IMG/VR virus record: IMGVR_UViG_3300010403_000705
Span: 368,845-432,844 of that record
DNA from: a virus
Strand: one strand, 5' to 3'
Length of the DNA: 64,000 nucleotides
Below are positions 1 to 9,057 of the stretch, piece after piece. Each line of letters starts with the position of its first letter. Positions within the stretch are counted from its first letter, which is position 1. A model generated the notes under the pieces. It saw nothing but the letters and a program-made list of their open reading frames with translations, did no database searches and was not told the origin of the DNA. The translations under genes and the position numbers were made by a program.

Positions 1-326
1 TTATTAGATTAAGATATGTAGACGATAAAGGGATACCACAATCGCTAGGAGAAAATTTTTCTCAACCACCTAATACTAAATATTGGGCAGAAGTCTGGCA
101 AGGTCCCGAATCTATTGTTTATGGTCACTGTGTTCATGATCTAAAAAATCCTAGAATAGATGATCATGGCAGATATAAATGTATAGGCATTGACACAGGA
201 TGCGTTTTCGGTGGAATGTTAACTGCCGCTATATTCAATGTATCAAATAACAATAACTTTGACATTGAATTTGTACAGATTGCCGCTAAGACTAAATATT
301 ATAATTTGTCTAATAAAAAAGAATAA
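1..326 (+). CDS. Metallophosphatase, C-terminal part (PrpE/ApaH-like)
   Basis: The reading frame enters from the left edge (first full codon at 3) and stops at 324-326, so the N-terminus is missing. The visible ~107 residues contain YGHCVHD followed by GIDTGCVFGGMLTAA. This is the typical C-terminal pair of calcineurin-like Ser/Thr or diadenosine-tetraphosphate phosphatases: a His metal ligand, then the 'IDTGCVxGGxLTA' strand. The substrate cannot be told from this part. A phosphatase of protein, Ap4A or nucleic-acid ends is possible. An RNA-end role would suit the ligase at 47473, but that is inference. Confidence 0.75.
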   Translation, partial: IRLRYVDDKGIPQSLGENFSQPPNTKYWAEVWQGPESIVYGHCVHDLKNPRIDDHGRYKCIGIDTGCVFGGMLTAAIFNVSNNNNFDIEFVQIAAKTKYYNLSNKKE

Positions 327-370
327 ATTTATACCGATTGCATTTACCAAACTAAGGATCGTTAGAATAA

Positions 371-1216
371 ATGTGTATTTCAATTTCACCATCTACAATG
401 TCTGATACACTAATTTATGTAGGAGAATCGCATAGATTAGGACGAGACATTCATGTTTTGGCATATCAAAATATTGCTATAAATGAATCCTCGACACCTA
501 ATGCTATGATCATTCCTTTTCCAACTAGTCAAACTATGACTGAAGAAAATATTATAAATACTACTACCTTTAAAAATTTTTTAAAAGATATTAGTAATGC
601 GACAAAATCTACTAGGAGATTGACGCTAGGTGGACCTGTCTGCGCCACATTACCAACCTGTCAAGCAAAAGTATTTGATATAGGTTCTTATACAGTGGTA
701 TTAGCGTCACATGTCAAATATGTGCCAGAAGCTTTATTAAAAGTACCAAAACATAAAAGACCAGATATTCCAATTAGATTTCTGTTCCAATATGGTAAAT
801 TATATGGGCATAAACCAATAGCTGTTTGCTGTTGGGATGGTCAAATTGAAGCAGAACCTCTTCTATGGTGGTATGAGCCAATCAACAATAAATCTTTGTT
901 TATTCCCACTATGGACGCTCACGATGGTAACCCTCCTAATATAGATGCAATTGTGAAAATGGATCATATTATTTCAGCAGGCTCATCTAATGTACCAAAT
1001 GGTATTTCAGTTAAATATACAGATAGTATTCCAGAAAAGATAGCGGAAATTTTGCCAACTAAAGTTCATGGGACTAAGATGGATTATCAAATCAAAAATG
1101 GAGATAGTTTTATTGATTTAGATTTGGTAAGAAATAAGAGGTATGGTGCTCATATAACACGTGGCATTAATTTAGAAAACTCTTATAAAGTTGATAGCAT
1201 GTATGGTTGGTCATAA
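371..1216 (+). CDS. Unknown conserved-looking protein, 281 aa
   Basis: Not recognised. It begins MCISISPSTMSDTLIYVGE, and the N-terminal Cys at position 2 followed by Ser is notable, since N-terminal Cys after Met removal can be catalytic. It is a soluble mixed alpha/beta sequence without membrane segments. The stop overlaps the next start as TAATG, suggesting translational coupling to the HAD gene. An ATG with clear codon structure over 281 codons supports a real gene. Confidence 0.7.
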   Translation: MCISISPSTMSDTLIYVGESHRLGRDIHVLAYQNIAINESSTPNAMIIPFPTSQTMTEENIINTTTFKNFLKDISNATKSTRRLTLGGPVCATLPTCQAKVFDIGSYTVVLASHVKYVPEALLKVPKHKRPDIPIRFLFQYGKLYGHKPIAVCCWDGQIEAEPLLWWYEPINNKSLFIPTMDAHDGNPPNIDAIVKMDHIISAGSSNVPNGISVKYTDSIPEKIAEILPTKVHGTKMDYQIKNGDSFIDLDLVRNKRYGAHITRGINLENSYKVDSMYGWS

Positions 1217-1722
1217 TGAATAAGATAATTTTTTTAGATATTGATGGAGTGTTAAATAGTGATATCTATTTTAATAGCCCTGCTTTTAAAGAAGAATCCA
1301 AAGGTATGTCCTGGGAAGAAATCATGTTAATTGCTCATCATACCCATCTTGATCCAGTAGCAATACACATATTTAATCAATTAGTAAATAGATCTAAAGC
1401 TGAGGTAGTATTATCATCTACATGGAGATTGAAATACTCTATAGAAGCATTAAATAATATGCTTAAAGATCGTGGAGCTACTTTTCAAATTAATGCCGTC
1501 ACACCTAAACATCCTGAATATATAGGTTGGAGTTCTTTTCCAATTCCTCGCGGAATAGAAATTCAAGCATATTTAAATTCACTTGATCAAAAACCGGAAT
1601 CATTTGTTATTTTGGATGATGTAGATAACATGGTTCATTTAATTAATTATCTAATTTTAGTAGATGACTATTATGGACTGACAACTGAAAACGTAGAAAT
1701 GGCTTTAAATATTTTAGGATAA
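1216..1722 (+). CDS. HAD-superfamily phosphatase
   Basis: The N-terminus FLDIDGVLN is HAD motif I (DxDGV, nucleophile Asp plus acid/base Asp). LSSTWR in the middle fits motif II (Thr/Ser), and FVILDDVDNM near the C-terminus fits motif IV acidic residues. This compact form resembles the HAD domain of phage and Swiss-Army-Knife RNA-repair proteins, which remove phosphates from nucleic-acid ends. An in-frame ATG lies nine bases upstream (1207), but the ATG overlapping the previous stop (TAATG) is the better start. The RNA-repair role is an inference, strengthened by an RNA ligase elsewhere in the window. Confidence 0.8.
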   Translation: MNKIIFLDIDGVLNSDIYFNSPAFKEESKGMSWEEIMLIAHHTHLDPVAIHIFNQLVNRSKAEVVLSSTWRLKYSIEALNNMLKDRGATFQINAVTPKHPEYIGWSSFPIPRGIEIQAYLNSLDQKPESFVILDDVDNMVHLINYLILVDDYYGLTTENVEMALNILG

Positions 1723-1726
1723 AATT

Positions 1727-1933
1727 ATGACTGTCCCACCGGAAATTATTGTAGACTGGATAAGAAAGAAAAAATACATTCAAGATCGATTAAATAGAAT
1801 TCGCAAACGCATTAAAAAACTTGAAAAACAAATAAATCATTTTGAATTTAGATTACAAATTATTAAAAAACATTGTATTAAAAATGAAAAAAATATTAAG
1901 AAAGCTTCTTCTTGTAAAAGAGATAATATCTAA
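1727..1933 (+). CDS. Small basic coiled-coil protein, 68 aa
   Basis: Function unknown. It is Lys/Arg/Ile-rich with heptad-like spacing through residues 10-55, predicting one highly basic coiled coil that could bind nucleic acid. It starts five bases after the preceding gene. Its last ~50 bases overlap the start of the next gene in another frame. Confidence 0.5.
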   Translation: MTVPPEIIVDWIRKKKYIQDRLNRIRKRIKKLEKQINHFEFRLQIIKKHCIKNEKNIKKASSCKRDNI

Positions 1934-2318
1934 GCAAGGTATTATTCATTTCAGAAGATATCGATTATTACAAACTCCTTTATTTTCAATATATATTCAT
2001 CAAATTTGCCAGTCAGATACAGATGACATGCATGATCATCCCTGGCATTTCTTATCAATTATCTTAAAAGGCGGATATAGAGAAATATCAAGAAGTTTCC
2101 CATATTTTAAAGATCTTAAGGTAGTAGATTACTATCCAGGTGACGTAATCGTACATCATTTGAATGATGTACATAAGATATCTCTTTTAAATAAATCTGT
2201 CTGGACATTAGTATTTGTTTTTGGTAGAAAAAAATATTGGGGGTACCGATTAAAAGATGGTATATCGATCGGTCACGAAGAATATCGTAGTCTTAAAAAT
2301 AAAGGTAAATTAAAATGA
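1884..2318 (+). CDS. Cupin-like metal-binding protein
   Basis: About 144 aa from ATG 1884 (MKKILRKLL). An in-frame ATG at 1842 would lengthen it, but that part overlaps the previous gene more deeply. The core HDHPWHFLSIILKGGYRE, then a spaced PGDVIVHH and H(K), matches a cupin beta-barrel: two His in motif 1 and a PGDxxxxH strand in motif 2. Cupins bind a metal ion and range from dioxygenases to isomerases and sensors, so no reaction is assigned. Its stop overlaps the next start by four bases (ATGA). Confidence 0.65.
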   Translation: MKKILRKLLLVKEIISKQGIIHFRRYRLLQTPLFSIYIHQICQSDTDDMHDHPWHFLSIILKGGYREISRSFPYFKDLKVVDYYPGDVIVHHLNDVHKISLLNKSVWTLVFVFGRKKYWGYRLKDGISIGHEEYRSLKNKGKLK

Positions 2319-3454
2319 TTGAATTATTTATTGCTGATGACAATGTAACTAGTGGAACTATTGCTATTAGTTGGTGTGTTAGTCATGAAACACTAGATTT
2401 TTTAGCCAATGAAAAGGTAGCGAACCCACAACTTGTTATATGCGTATCGCCAGAGGGCGAAGAATATAGTCCTGAAAAAGAATATCGTAAGGTAGTGCCT
2501 CTCAAGGATATGATGACTTATATTGAATTTCATGTTCCAGGCAAAAATAAAATTTCAGCATTTTTATCTCATAAAAATCATAAAGAAGCTAAGGACAAAT
2601 ATTTATCCAAGAATAATGGATCTTATGATTCTGACATTTTAAATAGTAATGGCAGTGATTATTCTATTTGGTTGCGTAGATACTGTGTAGAAAATGAAAG
2701 CCAATATATGCTAGCTGCACCAATTATAGTTAACGTACCGTTAGAATGTTTTGCGCCAGAACCTCCAAAATGGGAAAAGTTATGGGTTAATTATTTCTTT
2801 CGTGATAAACCTATTGATCAATGCCATTATCGCAAGCGTCGACTATTTGCGTATTTGATACAACCATTCATTTTTGTAGCATTTTCTTTAATTAAATTAC
2901 TTCCATTATTAGTAGCAACATTGGTGGGTTCTCGTAATTGGTCTTTAAAATATTTATTGCATCCTTTAACATATGATGTTGAATCTAGCACTGAAGTAGT
3001 ATTTGGTGGTTCTATTTTCATTCGTAAATTACCAGAAGATGATCTTCCGTTACATGAGCAGGGTAATTATGTATGGTACTTGTGTAAAAAACTATGTCTG
3101 CTGCCGTTAATGCCTATGATTTTTATACCATTAGCATTGCTTATCTATTTTCATATTTTTGGTTTATTTGTCTTAGCTGTATGCATGATTTCAACAGTAA
3201 TGCTATGTGTAGTGATTATATCTAATGGTATGGCTAAAAATGTTATTTCATGGTGCTATGACAAGTTAACAGATGTGCTAGATAACAATAAAAGTGATCA
3301 ATTTTGGTATTTGGATAGAGATGAAATAGATATGATAGTTTGTAATAATCGTAGGAAAATTTCCAAATTAGCAGATCTACCATCTAAAAAACGTACTATA
3401 AGTTTAAGATTTCATGATCTAAAATCTAGGGTTTGCAGACCTTTTTCTGCTTAG
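2315..3454 (+). CDS. Membrane protein of unknown function, 379 aa
   Basis: A soluble N-terminal domain (about residues 1-175) is followed by one hydrophobic segment near 180-206. A basic/polar loop comes next, then a long hydrophobic stretch near 259-303, long enough for two helices, and a charged C-terminal tail. No family recognised. The topology suggests an inner-membrane anchored phage protein acting on the host envelope, but nothing in the sequence names a function. Confidence 0.65.
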   Translation: MIELFIADDNVTSGTIAISWCVSHETLDFLANEKVANPQLVICVSPEGEEYSPEKEYRKVVPLKDMMTYIEFHVPGKNKISAFLSHKNHKEAKDKYLSKNNGSYDSDILNSNGSDYSIWLRRYCVENESQYMLAAPIIVNVPLECFAPEPPKWEKLWVNYFFRDKPIDQCHYRKRRLFAYLIQPFIFVAFSLIKLLPLLVATLVGSRNWSLKYLLHPLTYDVESSTEVVFGGSIFIRKLPEDDLPLHEQGNYVWYLCKKLCLLPLMPMIFIPLALLIYFHIFGLFVLAVCMISTVMLCVVIISNGMAKNVISWCYDKLTDVLDNNKSDQFWYLDRDEIDMIVCNNRRKISKLADLPSKKRTISLRFHDLKSRVCRPFSA

Positions 3455-3471
3455 GGAAAGTTAATCTTAAA

Positions 3472-3828
3472 ATGAAACCATATCAACATGCAAAAAATTC
3501 TGCTCGTAAACATGGCGGTGTTCCTGAGGATTATCAAAAAATTCATGATTTTATTGATAGTTCTAAAGCCGCCATGCCTGATATGAGGCACCGCGCACAG
3601 TTACATTCAGCATTTGGAATTTTTCTAGTAGAACAAGTATTTGGAACTACACTTACTAACTCTGATGGAAAAAAAGTCTGTATTAGGGATCTTGCTGAAG
3701 ATCATGTAATTGAAGATCTTGGATTCATTCCAACTATGGAACAGTGGTTTGGTAATATGAAGATGCAAAATTGGATGTTTGGTGGACGCCGCAATGTCAA
3801 TAAAATAAAAGTTATTAAAATAGATTAG
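3472..3828 (+). CDS. DUF6915-like phage protein
   Basis: About 118 aa from ATG 3472. Conserved-looking features are YQHAKNSARKHGG, DMRHRAQLHSAFGI, EQVFG and AEDHVIEDLGFIPT. This His-rich helical pattern (RHRAxLH plus HVIEDLG) is recalled as a small phage and metagenome family of unknown function, DUF6915. The paired His/Asp residues could bind a metal. An upstream in-frame ATG (3433) lies inside the previous gene, so 3472 is preferred. Confidence 0.6.
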   Translation: MKPYQHAKNSARKHGGVPEDYQKIHDFIDSSKAAMPDMRHRAQLHSAFGIFLVEQVFGTTLTNSDGKKVCIRDLAEDHVIEDLGFIPTMEQWFGNMKMQNWMFGGRRNVNKIKVIKID

Positions 3829-3846
3829 GAGCATCAGGATTAAAAT

Positions 3847-4335
3847 ATGAGTAATAATGGATTCGATAAAATTACTGAAATGAAAAAACGTTTGCAAGAG
3901 ACTATAAAGAATGATGGAATAAAAATTCTAAAAGAAGAAGTAGACCGTATTTTAGAAATTTTACCAGAGGTGGAATGTATCTTATGGGGACAAAATAATA
4001 ATGTATATAATGATGAATCTTATGAGTTTAGAATGTTTGGGATAGATTTTTTACCTTCTACGACATGTTCATGGTATACTAATTTTATTAAAAGTCTAGA
4101 AAACGATCATGGATCCATAAAAAATGCTGTACATTTTCATGGGGAAACTTTAGAACATCTACATTCTCTTTCAAAAAATATTTCGCAACATCGTGATAGA
4201 ATGTTATTTATTTACGACACACTTTCCTCTTTTGGTAAAAGTATTCCAGAAGAAGTTCTTCAAGTTCTCGGAAATGTAACGGTCCGAATAGATAGAAAAA
4301 ACTTCTCAACCCAAGAATATGATTGTGGATATTAG
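3847..4335 (+). CDS. Unknown protein, 162 aa
   Basis: Not recognised. The charged helical N-terminus is followed by a mixed domain with EVECILWGQNNNVYNDESYEF and a central HFHGETLEHLHSL cluster of His. It overlaps the following gene by 17 bases, suggesting joint translation. A start with GGAG upstream (ggagcatcaggattaaaATG) is plausible. Confidence 0.6.
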   Translation: MSNNGFDKITEMKKRLQETIKNDGIKILKEEVDRILEILPEVECILWGQNNNVYNDESYEFRMFGIDFLPSTTCSWYTNFIKSLENDHGSIKNAVHFHGETLEHLHSLSKNISQHRDRMLFIYDTLSSFGKSIPEEVLQVLGNVTVRIDRKNFSTQEYDCGY

Positions 4336-4576
4336 CCCATGTGTATTTGAAGTAAATGATTTTTATGTAACATTTAAAAACTCTGATAGTGAAGATGAGG
4401 ATGACTTATATTCTTTAGCTAGGTCTAAAGATCCGGTGAAGAAAAAAATTGGCCAGGCTGTTGAAGCTTTAAGTAAAGAATTGCCGGATGATGTATTAGA
4501 AGCTGTTTTTGGTGATCATTGTGATGTAGTTGCTACACCAGATAAATTTTCTGTAACAGAATGTGAGCACGATTAA
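4319..4576 (+). CDS. Unknown acidic protein, 85 aa
   Basis: Not recognised. It has an acidic mid-section (SDSEDEDDLYSL) followed by a short helical region and an acidic Cys-containing C-terminus. It is translated from an ATG inside the end of the previous gene. Confidence 0.5.
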   Translation: MIVDISPCVFEVNDFYVTFKNSDSEDEDDLYSLARSKDPVKKKIGQAVEALSKELPDDVLEAVFGDHCDVVATPDKFSVTECEHD

Positions 4577-4598
4577 GAAATCTTGATATATAAAAGCT

Positions 4599-4675
4599 TG
4601 GGATAGGTTATTAGTAAATGTAAATATTTCCCCTCCTTTTCTATTTACATTTATAGATGCCAGTAATTTATCCCA
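4599..4675 (+). ncRNA. Candidate Y-like RNA hairpin with pyrimidine loop
   Basis: Bases 4599-4610 pair with 4664-4675 (12 bp, two G-T). Bases 4615-4626 pair perfectly with 4642-4653 (12 bp). The two helices are separated by an asymmetric internal loop (4 versus 10 nt) and capped by a 15-nt pyrimidine-only loop (TTTCCCCTCCTTTTC). A long end-to-end stem, an interrupted helix and a polypyrimidine loop are the general plan of Ro60-bound Y RNAs. It lies three bases upstream of tRNA-Leu, so RNase P cleavage at the tRNA 5' end would release it. The Y assignment is inference, based mainly on the TROVE gene at 26292. A transcription terminator is less likely because no T-run follows. Confidence 0.5.
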
Positions 4676-4678
4676 TCT

Positions 4679-4762
4679 GGGCAGGTGGCGAAACTGGTAG
4701 ACGCAGCGTGCTTAAAACTCGCCGGATTAATCTCCGTAAGGGTTCGAATCCCTTCTTGCCCA
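4679..4762 (+). tRNA. tRNA-Leu(TAA)
   Basis: Acceptor GGGCAGG pairs with CTTGCCC and the discriminator is A. D-arm, anticodon loop CTTAAAA (anticodon TAA, reads UUA), a long variable arm typical of Leu, and T-loop TTCGAAT are all present. One T-T mismatch sits in the anticodon stem. CCA is not encoded, so it must be added by a nucleotidyltransferase. Confidence 0.93.
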
Positions 4763-4802
4763 CTTATTCTTAATTTATTATTTTAAAGTAATCGAGTTTA
4801 TA

Positions 4803-4967
4803 ATGAAAAAAGTTATTGATTTTACTGATTGTAATATCAAGGATTGTAGACATCCCGAACACAACCCTCCTAATATGATTGTTTTATCCCCAGGCGTTTA
4901 TGAGCATAAATGCCCTCATTGTGGGCAACTACAACGAGTTATTATTCCATTAAAGCCAAGATTGTAA
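4803..4967 (+). CDS. Small zinc-ribbon protein, 54 aa
   Basis: The protein has a C-x(4)-C-R-H-x-E-H pattern near residues 10-19 and CPHCG near residues 39-43. Together these look like a single zinc site in a short ribbon fold. Comparable small Zn proteins are frequent in phages and of unknown role. It sits in the short gap between tRNA-Leu and lysS, seven bases before the latter. Confidence 0.7.
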   Translation: MKKVIDFTDCNIKDCRHPEHNPPNMIVLSPGVYEHKCPHCGQLQRVIIPLKPRL

Positions 4968-4974
4968 ATATACT

Positions 4975-6534
4975 ATGTATGAAACTAATTTAGCTGCCGT
5001 GCGACAATCCAAGCACCAAGAATTAAATAGTGGTGCTTATCCACTTGCTTCAGAAAGTGGAATGAAGATTAATCTGATCCTTGATCAGATCAATACCACT
5101 GCCCCAGCAATTTCTTTAGATCCTAGTGAATTAGGTGATATTATTACTGCACATGGTAGAATTACAGCTATTCGTAAGTCAGGTGGTATTACTTTTATAA
5201 AGATTTTTGATTCTACCGGCTCATTACAATTAATTGCCAGTCGATCAGTTTTACTTAATTATGAACAACTTAAGCTCTTAGATTTGGGAGATATAGTTGA
5301 AATTCAAGGTAAGATGTGTCGTTCAAAGACTAGTGAACCATCTCTTTTAATTATTCAATGGTCAGTACTCACTAAGTCACATCGCCCGCCACCCGAAAAA
5401 TATTTGGGTATTTCAAATGTTGAAACTAAGTATCGAAAGAGATATTTAGATCTCATGAGTTCTGATGAGAGCCGTGCTGTATTTACTATTAGGAGTTACA
5501 TTATACGTTCTCTACGTGAGTTCATGGAACGTAATAACTTCATGGAAATGGAAACTTCTACTCTAAACACTATAAATAGTGGAGCTAATGCTTTACCATT
5601 TATTACACGACATAATTATCTAGAAATAGATCTATTTTTACGTATTGCGCCAGAACTCTATCTCAAGAGATTGTTAGTCGGTGGATACGATAAGGTTTTT
5701 GAAATAGGTAGAAATTATAGAAATGAAGGCGTATCTACACGTCATAATCCAGAGTTTACTATGATGGAATTCTATGAAACCTACGGTAGGTTTCCAGATT
5801 TGATTTCCTACACCAAGGAAATGCTACTTTATGTTGATAATTATTTAGAAAATTTAAAGGGCAATTTTGCTTATTCATACTTCCAAGAATGGAAAAATAA
5901 GAGATCCTTTACTTTATCTGCATTCAAAGTAATTACCATGTCAGAAGCTGTTAACAATGCATGCGCTAAGTTTGGCGTGACTATTGACAACCTTGGTGTG
6001 CATATTAATGACATTGATAGTCTTCAGTCAAAGAAAATTGATATTAATAGTCTATTAAATGATTTAGAATCTTGCCCTTCACAAGGCAGATTGACATCAA
6101 TATTATTCGAGTATTTTGCTGAACCATTCTTAACAGAAGATTATCGAGAAACTATTAATGGCGTCTCATATTCTGTTCCAGTATTTATTACAGAATATCC
6201 AACAGAAATTTGTCCACTTGCTAGAAAGAATGATCAAAACCCTAATGTTTGTGATAGATTTGAGTTGTTTGTAGATGGCAGGGAGTTATGCAATGCATTC
6301 CAAGAATTGAATGATCCTAATGAACAGGCTAGTAGATTTCAAGAACAACTTGAATTAAATCAAAAAGATCCTATGGGTTATGATGAAGATTACATTGAAG
6401 CATTACAATATGGTATGCCACCATCAATTGGTTTTGGTATGGGAATAGATCGTTTAGTTATGTTATTAACTAATTCTACATCTATTAAGGATGTTATTTT
6501 GTTTCCTACATTAAAAAAGGTTAATAATGTCTAA
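4975..6534 (+). CDS. lysS: Lysyl-tRNA synthetase, class II
   Basis: A full-length class II LysRS (519 aa; bacterial enzymes about 500). It has an N-terminal OB-fold anticodon-binding domain (residues ~50-130), then KRYLDLM. Motif 2 is at about 242-262 (FEIGRNYRNEG, HNPEFTMMEFY). Motif 3 is near 486-493 (GFGMGIDR). It charges tRNA-Lys with lysine in the cytoplasm. All visible catalytic motifs are intact, so activity is expected. The array encodes two Lys tRNAs (36503, 38885) that it could serve. Its end overlaps the next gene by eight bases. Confidence 0.96.
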   Translation: MYETNLAAVRQSKHQELNSGAYPLASESGMKINLILDQINTTAPAISLDPSELGDIITAHGRITAIRKSGGITFIKIFDSTGSLQLIASRSVLLNYEQLKLLDLGDIVEIQGKMCRSKTSEPSLLIIQWSVLTKSHRPPPEKYLGISNVETKYRKRYLDLMSSDESRAVFTIRSYIIRSLREFMERNNFMEMETSTLNTINSGANALPFITRHNYLEIDLFLRIAPELYLKRLLVGGYDKVFEIGRNYRNEGVSTRHNPEFTMMEFYETYGRFPDLISYTKEMLLYVDNYLENLKGNFAYSYFQEWKNKRSFTLSAFKVITMSEAVNNACAKFGVTIDNLGVHINDIDSLQSKKIDINSLLNDLESCPSQGRLTSILFEYFAEPFLTEDYRETINGVSYSVPVFITEYPTEICPLARKNDQNPNVCDRFELFVDGRELCNAFQELNDPNEQASRFQEQLELNQKDPMGYDEDYIEALQYGMPPSIGFGMGIDRLVMLLTNSTSIKDVILFPTLKKVNNV

Positions 6535-6802
6535 ACTTGATAAAGACATATTTCAGTTTGTAAGTGAATCTTTTATTCATATTAATGTCTATGATAAGTT
6601 AGTAGAAGATGGAAGATTTGTAGGTGCCATCAAAACAGATTTAATTGATGGCAAAGTTGTTCTTACTTTATCTTCTATAGAAGAAATTGATCTCGAACGA
6701 TTAATGGTATTGTGCGAGAAAATGAATAAGATTAAATTATTCTATGAATCAGAGAAGCCACGATTGGTTAAAGTTTTATCATCTATAAATCAGCAAATGT
6801 AA
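6527..6802 (+). CDS. Unknown protein, 91 aa
   Basis: Not recognised. A short acidic alpha/beta sequence that overlaps the end of lysS by eight bases and is probably translated with it. Confidence 0.5.
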   Translation: MSKLDKDIFQFVSESFIHINVYDKLVEDGRFVGAIKTDLIDGKVVLTLSSIEEIDLERLMVLCEKMNKIKLFYESEKPRLVKVLSSINQQM

Positions 6803-6833
6803 TTAGTTATACATTAATACATATTAGGTAAAT

Positions 6834-7433
6834 ATGACGACAGTAAAATGCAGTGAATTTGTTAAAAGACAAACAGCAAATTCTGGGTATTCTCATTTTG
6901 AAGGTTCATGGGAGGAATTAGAAAAAATAACAGAACAATATTTAAATGATAGTTCCAATATTTACATCAGACCTGGGTATAGAGATGGTGTAATTATAAT
7001 AGATTTACCAGGGGAAAAATTTAGATCAGCCATTGTAAAATTGGATGAAAAATCTAAAATCTATGCTAATTATAACCCACGTAGATTAGGGGAAGATCCT
7101 TACATAAAAATTTCTGTAAAATCTAATAAACAAATTGCTGCCTACGCTTCCGTGGTTCTATATAGATCTGATGTTTTATTAGAAGATAATGATCGATCTT
7201 CTAGTGCAGATTGGGAAATTATAGCTATCAAAGCTAGAATGACTGAAGAAGAGCCGATGAATCCTTATACAATGGCAAGAAATTTTTTGCACCTAACTGG
7301 AGGAACAAAAGGCGATTTTACTGCCGAACAATTTGCAAAGTCTATTATATATTGGAATAATCATTGTATAACTATGAGCAAACAAAAATGGTGGAAACGT
7401 ATCTTAAAATTTTTTAAGGTGATTAATGGGTGA
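6834..7433 (+). CDS. Unknown protein, 199 aa
   Basis: Not recognised. A soluble mixed sequence, with a C-terminal basic-aromatic helix (KQKWWKRILKFFKV) that could contact membrane or nucleic acid. It overlaps the next gene by eight bases. Confidence 0.6.
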   Translation: MTTVKCSEFVKRQTANSGYSHFEGSWEELEKITEQYLNDSSNIYIRPGYRDGVIIIDLPGEKFRSAIVKLDEKSKIYANYNPRRLGEDPYIKISVKSNKQIAAYASVVLYRSDVLLEDNDRSSSADWEIIAIKARMTEEEPMNPYTMARNFLHLTGGTKGDFTAEQFAKSIIYWNNHCITMSKQKWWKRILKFFKVING

Positions 7434-7995
7434 AGGAATTAAAATTTCAGAAGAACATCGACCATCCATTTTGTCTATTTCCAAAAAATTAGATAGTAAA
7501 ATTAGCAAACAACTACAAAGTTTTTTTATTATTGATTTACAAAACGATTGCAATTGTAGTATTGAAAATTACGATGCAGAGATAGATTGTACAATAGCCT
7601 ATTTATCTACTAGCGGTGTTAAATACTACAATAGTTCTCATTGTCTTGCTTTACCCATGCTGAGCGAAATTTGTGATCAAGATATTTTGAATTTATTGCA
7701 AGAAGCAGGTACAACGTCTTCTGGTGTGTCTAATATAGATTGTTTGCCAACCAACATGCTTTTTAATATAGAAAATGATAGCGATCAGGTGTGGTCAATA
7801 TATAAAAAATATACAAAACAATATGTTCCTTCTATTAATAGAGCATTTATTAATGGGGTATTTGGTGCTGATTTTGTTCCAAAAAATCAGATTTGGTTTA
7901 TGCCACAGCCAGAATTTTTTGGCTGTATTTCAGTGAACATAGATAAATTTGGAGTTTTTTGTTTACCTCAACAAATCTTCAAGATTGGAATTTAA
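7426..7995 (+). CDS. Unknown protein, 189 aa
   Basis: Not recognised. It is translated from an ATG inside the preceding gene and abuts the following lipoprotein gene directly. A CNCSIENYDAEIDC segment near residue 40 has closely spaced Cys. No membrane segment. Confidence 0.6.
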   Translation: MGEGIKISEEHRPSILSISKKLDSKISKQLQSFFIIDLQNDCNCSIENYDAEIDCTIAYLSTSGVKYYNSSHCLALPMLSEICDQDILNLLQEAGTTSSGVSNIDCLPTNMLFNIENDSDQVWSIYKKYTKQYVPSINRAFINGVFGADFVPKNQIWFMPQPEFFGCISVNIDKFGVFCLPQQIFKIGI

Positions 7996-8238
7996 ATGTT
8001 TAAAATGAAATTATTTTTATTGTTATTATTATCCTTATGTGCTTGTTCACGTTTTTATGCTAGCCAACAAGCAACGACATGGGCTAAATCAAATGGAATC
8101 AATACGTTTTCTATTTTTTGTGATACGAAAGAAAACATAAATTATCATAGTTGTACATTAACATATCCCTTGCCCGGTAATGTGATTGTGTCACAGGCAT
8201 TAATTTGTAATTCTGAATCTTGTGTTGAGGTAAAATAA
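7996..8238 (+). CDS. Small lipoprotein, 80 aa
   Basis: A signal peptide with a long Leu run ends in the lipobox LCAC, predicting lipidation at the Cys and export to the envelope. The mature part has four further Cys, possibly disulfide-bonded in the periplasm. Function unknown. The start codon abuts the previous stop. Confidence 0.7.
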   Translation: MFKMKLFLLLLLSLCACSRFYASQQATTWAKSNGINTFSIFCDTKENINYHSCTLTYPLPGNVIVSQALICNSESCVEVK

Positions 8239-8244
8239 CATAAT

Positions 8245-9057
8245 ATGATTATTGATTGTCACGCACATATTGGAAAGAACGAGCATATTAATTTTTCTGT
8301 TCATCAGTTACTTAAATCAATGGATAAAGCAAAAATAGATAAAACTTTAGTATTTGCTGGAAAGATAAATGACTGCTCTAACGAATGGATGTTAGAACAA
8401 ATTGCTCCATATAAAGATAGACTATATGGAGTCGCAGCGGCTGATATGGCTGGTGGACCAATCACTTGGAGACAAGGAGTTCCATCAATGACTGAGCTTC
8501 AAGATGAAGCAAGTAAAATTACTGATTGGTATGCAGAAGGCAAAATTATTGCCTGTAAATTTTATACTGGTTATCATCACTATTACCCATTTGATAGATT
8601 AATAGAAGATTATTTATCTTCTTTAGAAGAGGTTGGTTGCCCAGCTATTTTTCATTGTGGTGATTGTTTGTGTTCAATTAAAAATGCTAAACTTAAATAC
8701 GCGCACCCATTACATATAGATGATATAGCGGTAGATTATCCAAATATGAATTTTGTTATTGCTCATGTTGGATTCCCTTGGGTAGATGATACTGCTGAAG
8801 TTTGTTATAAAAATAAAAATGTTTATACTGATATTTCTGGATTTGTATATAATGAATTTGATGTTGAATCTAAAGTAAAATTTTCTAATATGATATCTAA
8901 ATTTCTGGATATTGCTAGTAATAATAAATTGCTATTTGGAACGGATTGTCCAATTTCCAATCAACAATCATATAGAGAAACAGTGGAAGATTTATTAGGA
9001 TCTATTATTTTCGAAAATATGCAAAAAAATATAAGAACAGTATTTAATTTGAAATAA
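8245..9057 (+). CDS. Amidohydrolase (TIM-barrel metal hydrolase)
   Basis: The N-terminal DCHAHIG is the HxH metal motif of the amidohydrolase superfamily. FHCGD in the middle and VIAHVGFPW supply the later His ligands, and FGTDCPI near residue 233 is the C-terminal catalytic Asp. The pattern matches amidohydrolase-related family 2 (PF04909), whose members hydrolyse C-N or C-C bonds of small molecules. The substrate is unknown. Such an enzyme is unusual in a phage and could act in nucleobase or cofactor metabolism. Confidence 0.85.
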   Translation: MIIDCHAHIGKNEHINFSVHQLLKSMDKAKIDKTLVFAGKINDCSNEWMLEQIAPYKDRLYGVAAADMAGGPITWRQGVPSMTELQDEASKITDWYAEGKIIACKFYTGYHHYYPFDRLIEDYLSSLEEVGCPAIFHCGDCLCSIKNAKLKYAHPLHIDDIAVDYPNMNFVIAHVGFPWVDDTAEVCYKNKNVYTDISGFVYNEFDVESKVKFSNMISKFLDIASNNKLLFGTDCPISNQQSYRETVEDLLGSIIFENMQKNIRTVFNLK